From assembly GCA_028822475.1 (NCBI GenBank), contig JAPKDT010000135.1, positions 1 to 5,864 of the forward strand: a stretch of 5,864 bases of DNA, given 5' to 3'. The DNA comes from SAR324 cluster bacterium (lineage in GTDB: Bacteria; SAR324; NAC60-12). Numbering within the stretch: the stretch's first letter is position 1; each line of letters begins with the position of its first letter. The notes beneath the pieces are model-generated. The model saw only the letters and a program-made list of their open reading frames with translations. It was not told the origin of the DNA and did no database searches. This document shows positions 5,792-5,864 of this stretch, piece by piece. The translations under genes were made by a program, and so were the position numbers.

Positions 5792-5864
5792 AGTTCGGCT
5801 TCGAGCAGCTTAGTTAATTCAGTCCTGAATTTTTTATGGAGGTATCATAATTCATCGTAGAACT
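5788..5864 (-). other. Possible damaged or frameshifted 3' end of an upstream minus-strand gene
   Basis: Reading the minus strand inward from the right edge, one frame is open from 5864 to a TAA at 5814-5816. Another frame is open from 5844 to a TAA at 5788-5790 and encodes a plausible charged helical tail, KFRTELTKLLEAEL, with a local rise in G+C. The two frames would join by a one-base shift at a run of six A (minus strand, 5830-5835). The second frame alone is closed upstream by TGA (5845-5847). This could be a short pseudogene end, a sequencing indel, or chance. No protein family can be assigned to so short a piece. Confidence 0.2.

Noticed and set aside
5838..5842. GGAGG on the plus strand as a ribosome binding site for a gene leaving the right edge
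   Set aside because: No ATG, GTG or TTG lies at a usable distance, and the nearby plus-strand frames close quickly.
1..5864. CRISPR array, insertion sequence, integrase, tRNA or toxin-antitoxin genes
   Set aside because: No regularly spaced repeats, transposase or integrase motifs, target-site duplications, tRNA-like cloverleaf sequences or paired small genes were seen on either strand.

Overview
The window looks like ordinary chromosome of a Gram-negative bacterium, probably a proteobacterium, with AT-rich DNA and intergenic regions far more AT-rich than the genes. The Gram-negative reading rests on three things: an exported MsrA-MsrB fusion with a Sec signal peptide and no lipobox, a KefB/YbaL-type antiporter, and a HutF/HutC histidine module of the five-step type known mainly from proteobacteria. 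All three stop codons are used (TAA, TAG, TGA) and Trp is encoded by TGG in normal positions, so the standard bacterial code applies. I cannot name the genus from the sequence.

Layout, left to right. Positions 1-344 are AT-rich DNA without a supportable gene, holding a cluster of palindromes at 229-279. A CPA2-family cation:proton antiporter with cytoplasmic RCK domains lies on the minus strand (345-2315). A 102-bp divergent intergenic region (2316-2417) separates it from a two-gene plus-strand operon, hutF (2418-3785) and hutC (3792-4502), 6 bp apart. A 133-bp convergent spacer (4503-4635) follows. Then comes a minus-strand msrAB fusion (4636-5703) encoding an exported methionine sulfoxide reductase. 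The last 161 bp hold an imperfect inverted repeat upstream of msrAB and what may be the damaged 3' end of another minus-strand gene.

Function. hutF and hutC form a coherent unit: an enzyme that deiminates N-formimidoyl-L-glutamate from histidine breakdown, and a GntR/HutC repressor expected to sense a pathway intermediate. A short near-palindrome overlapping the likely hutF -10 region is a candidate operator. The other hut genes (hutH, hutU, hutI, hutG) are not here, so the pathway must be split across the genome or reach outside the window on another transcript. The antiporter and the MsrAB enzyme are separate functions (ion/pH homeostasis and envelope protein repair) with no sequence-level tie to the hut pair.

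I found no mobile element, CRISPR array, tRNA, rRNA or clearly novel system. The observations worth a second look are regulatory DNA, the split hut module, the unusual translation start of the antiporter, departures from Kef and from resolving-cysteine MsrB enzymes, and the broken reading frame at the right edge.
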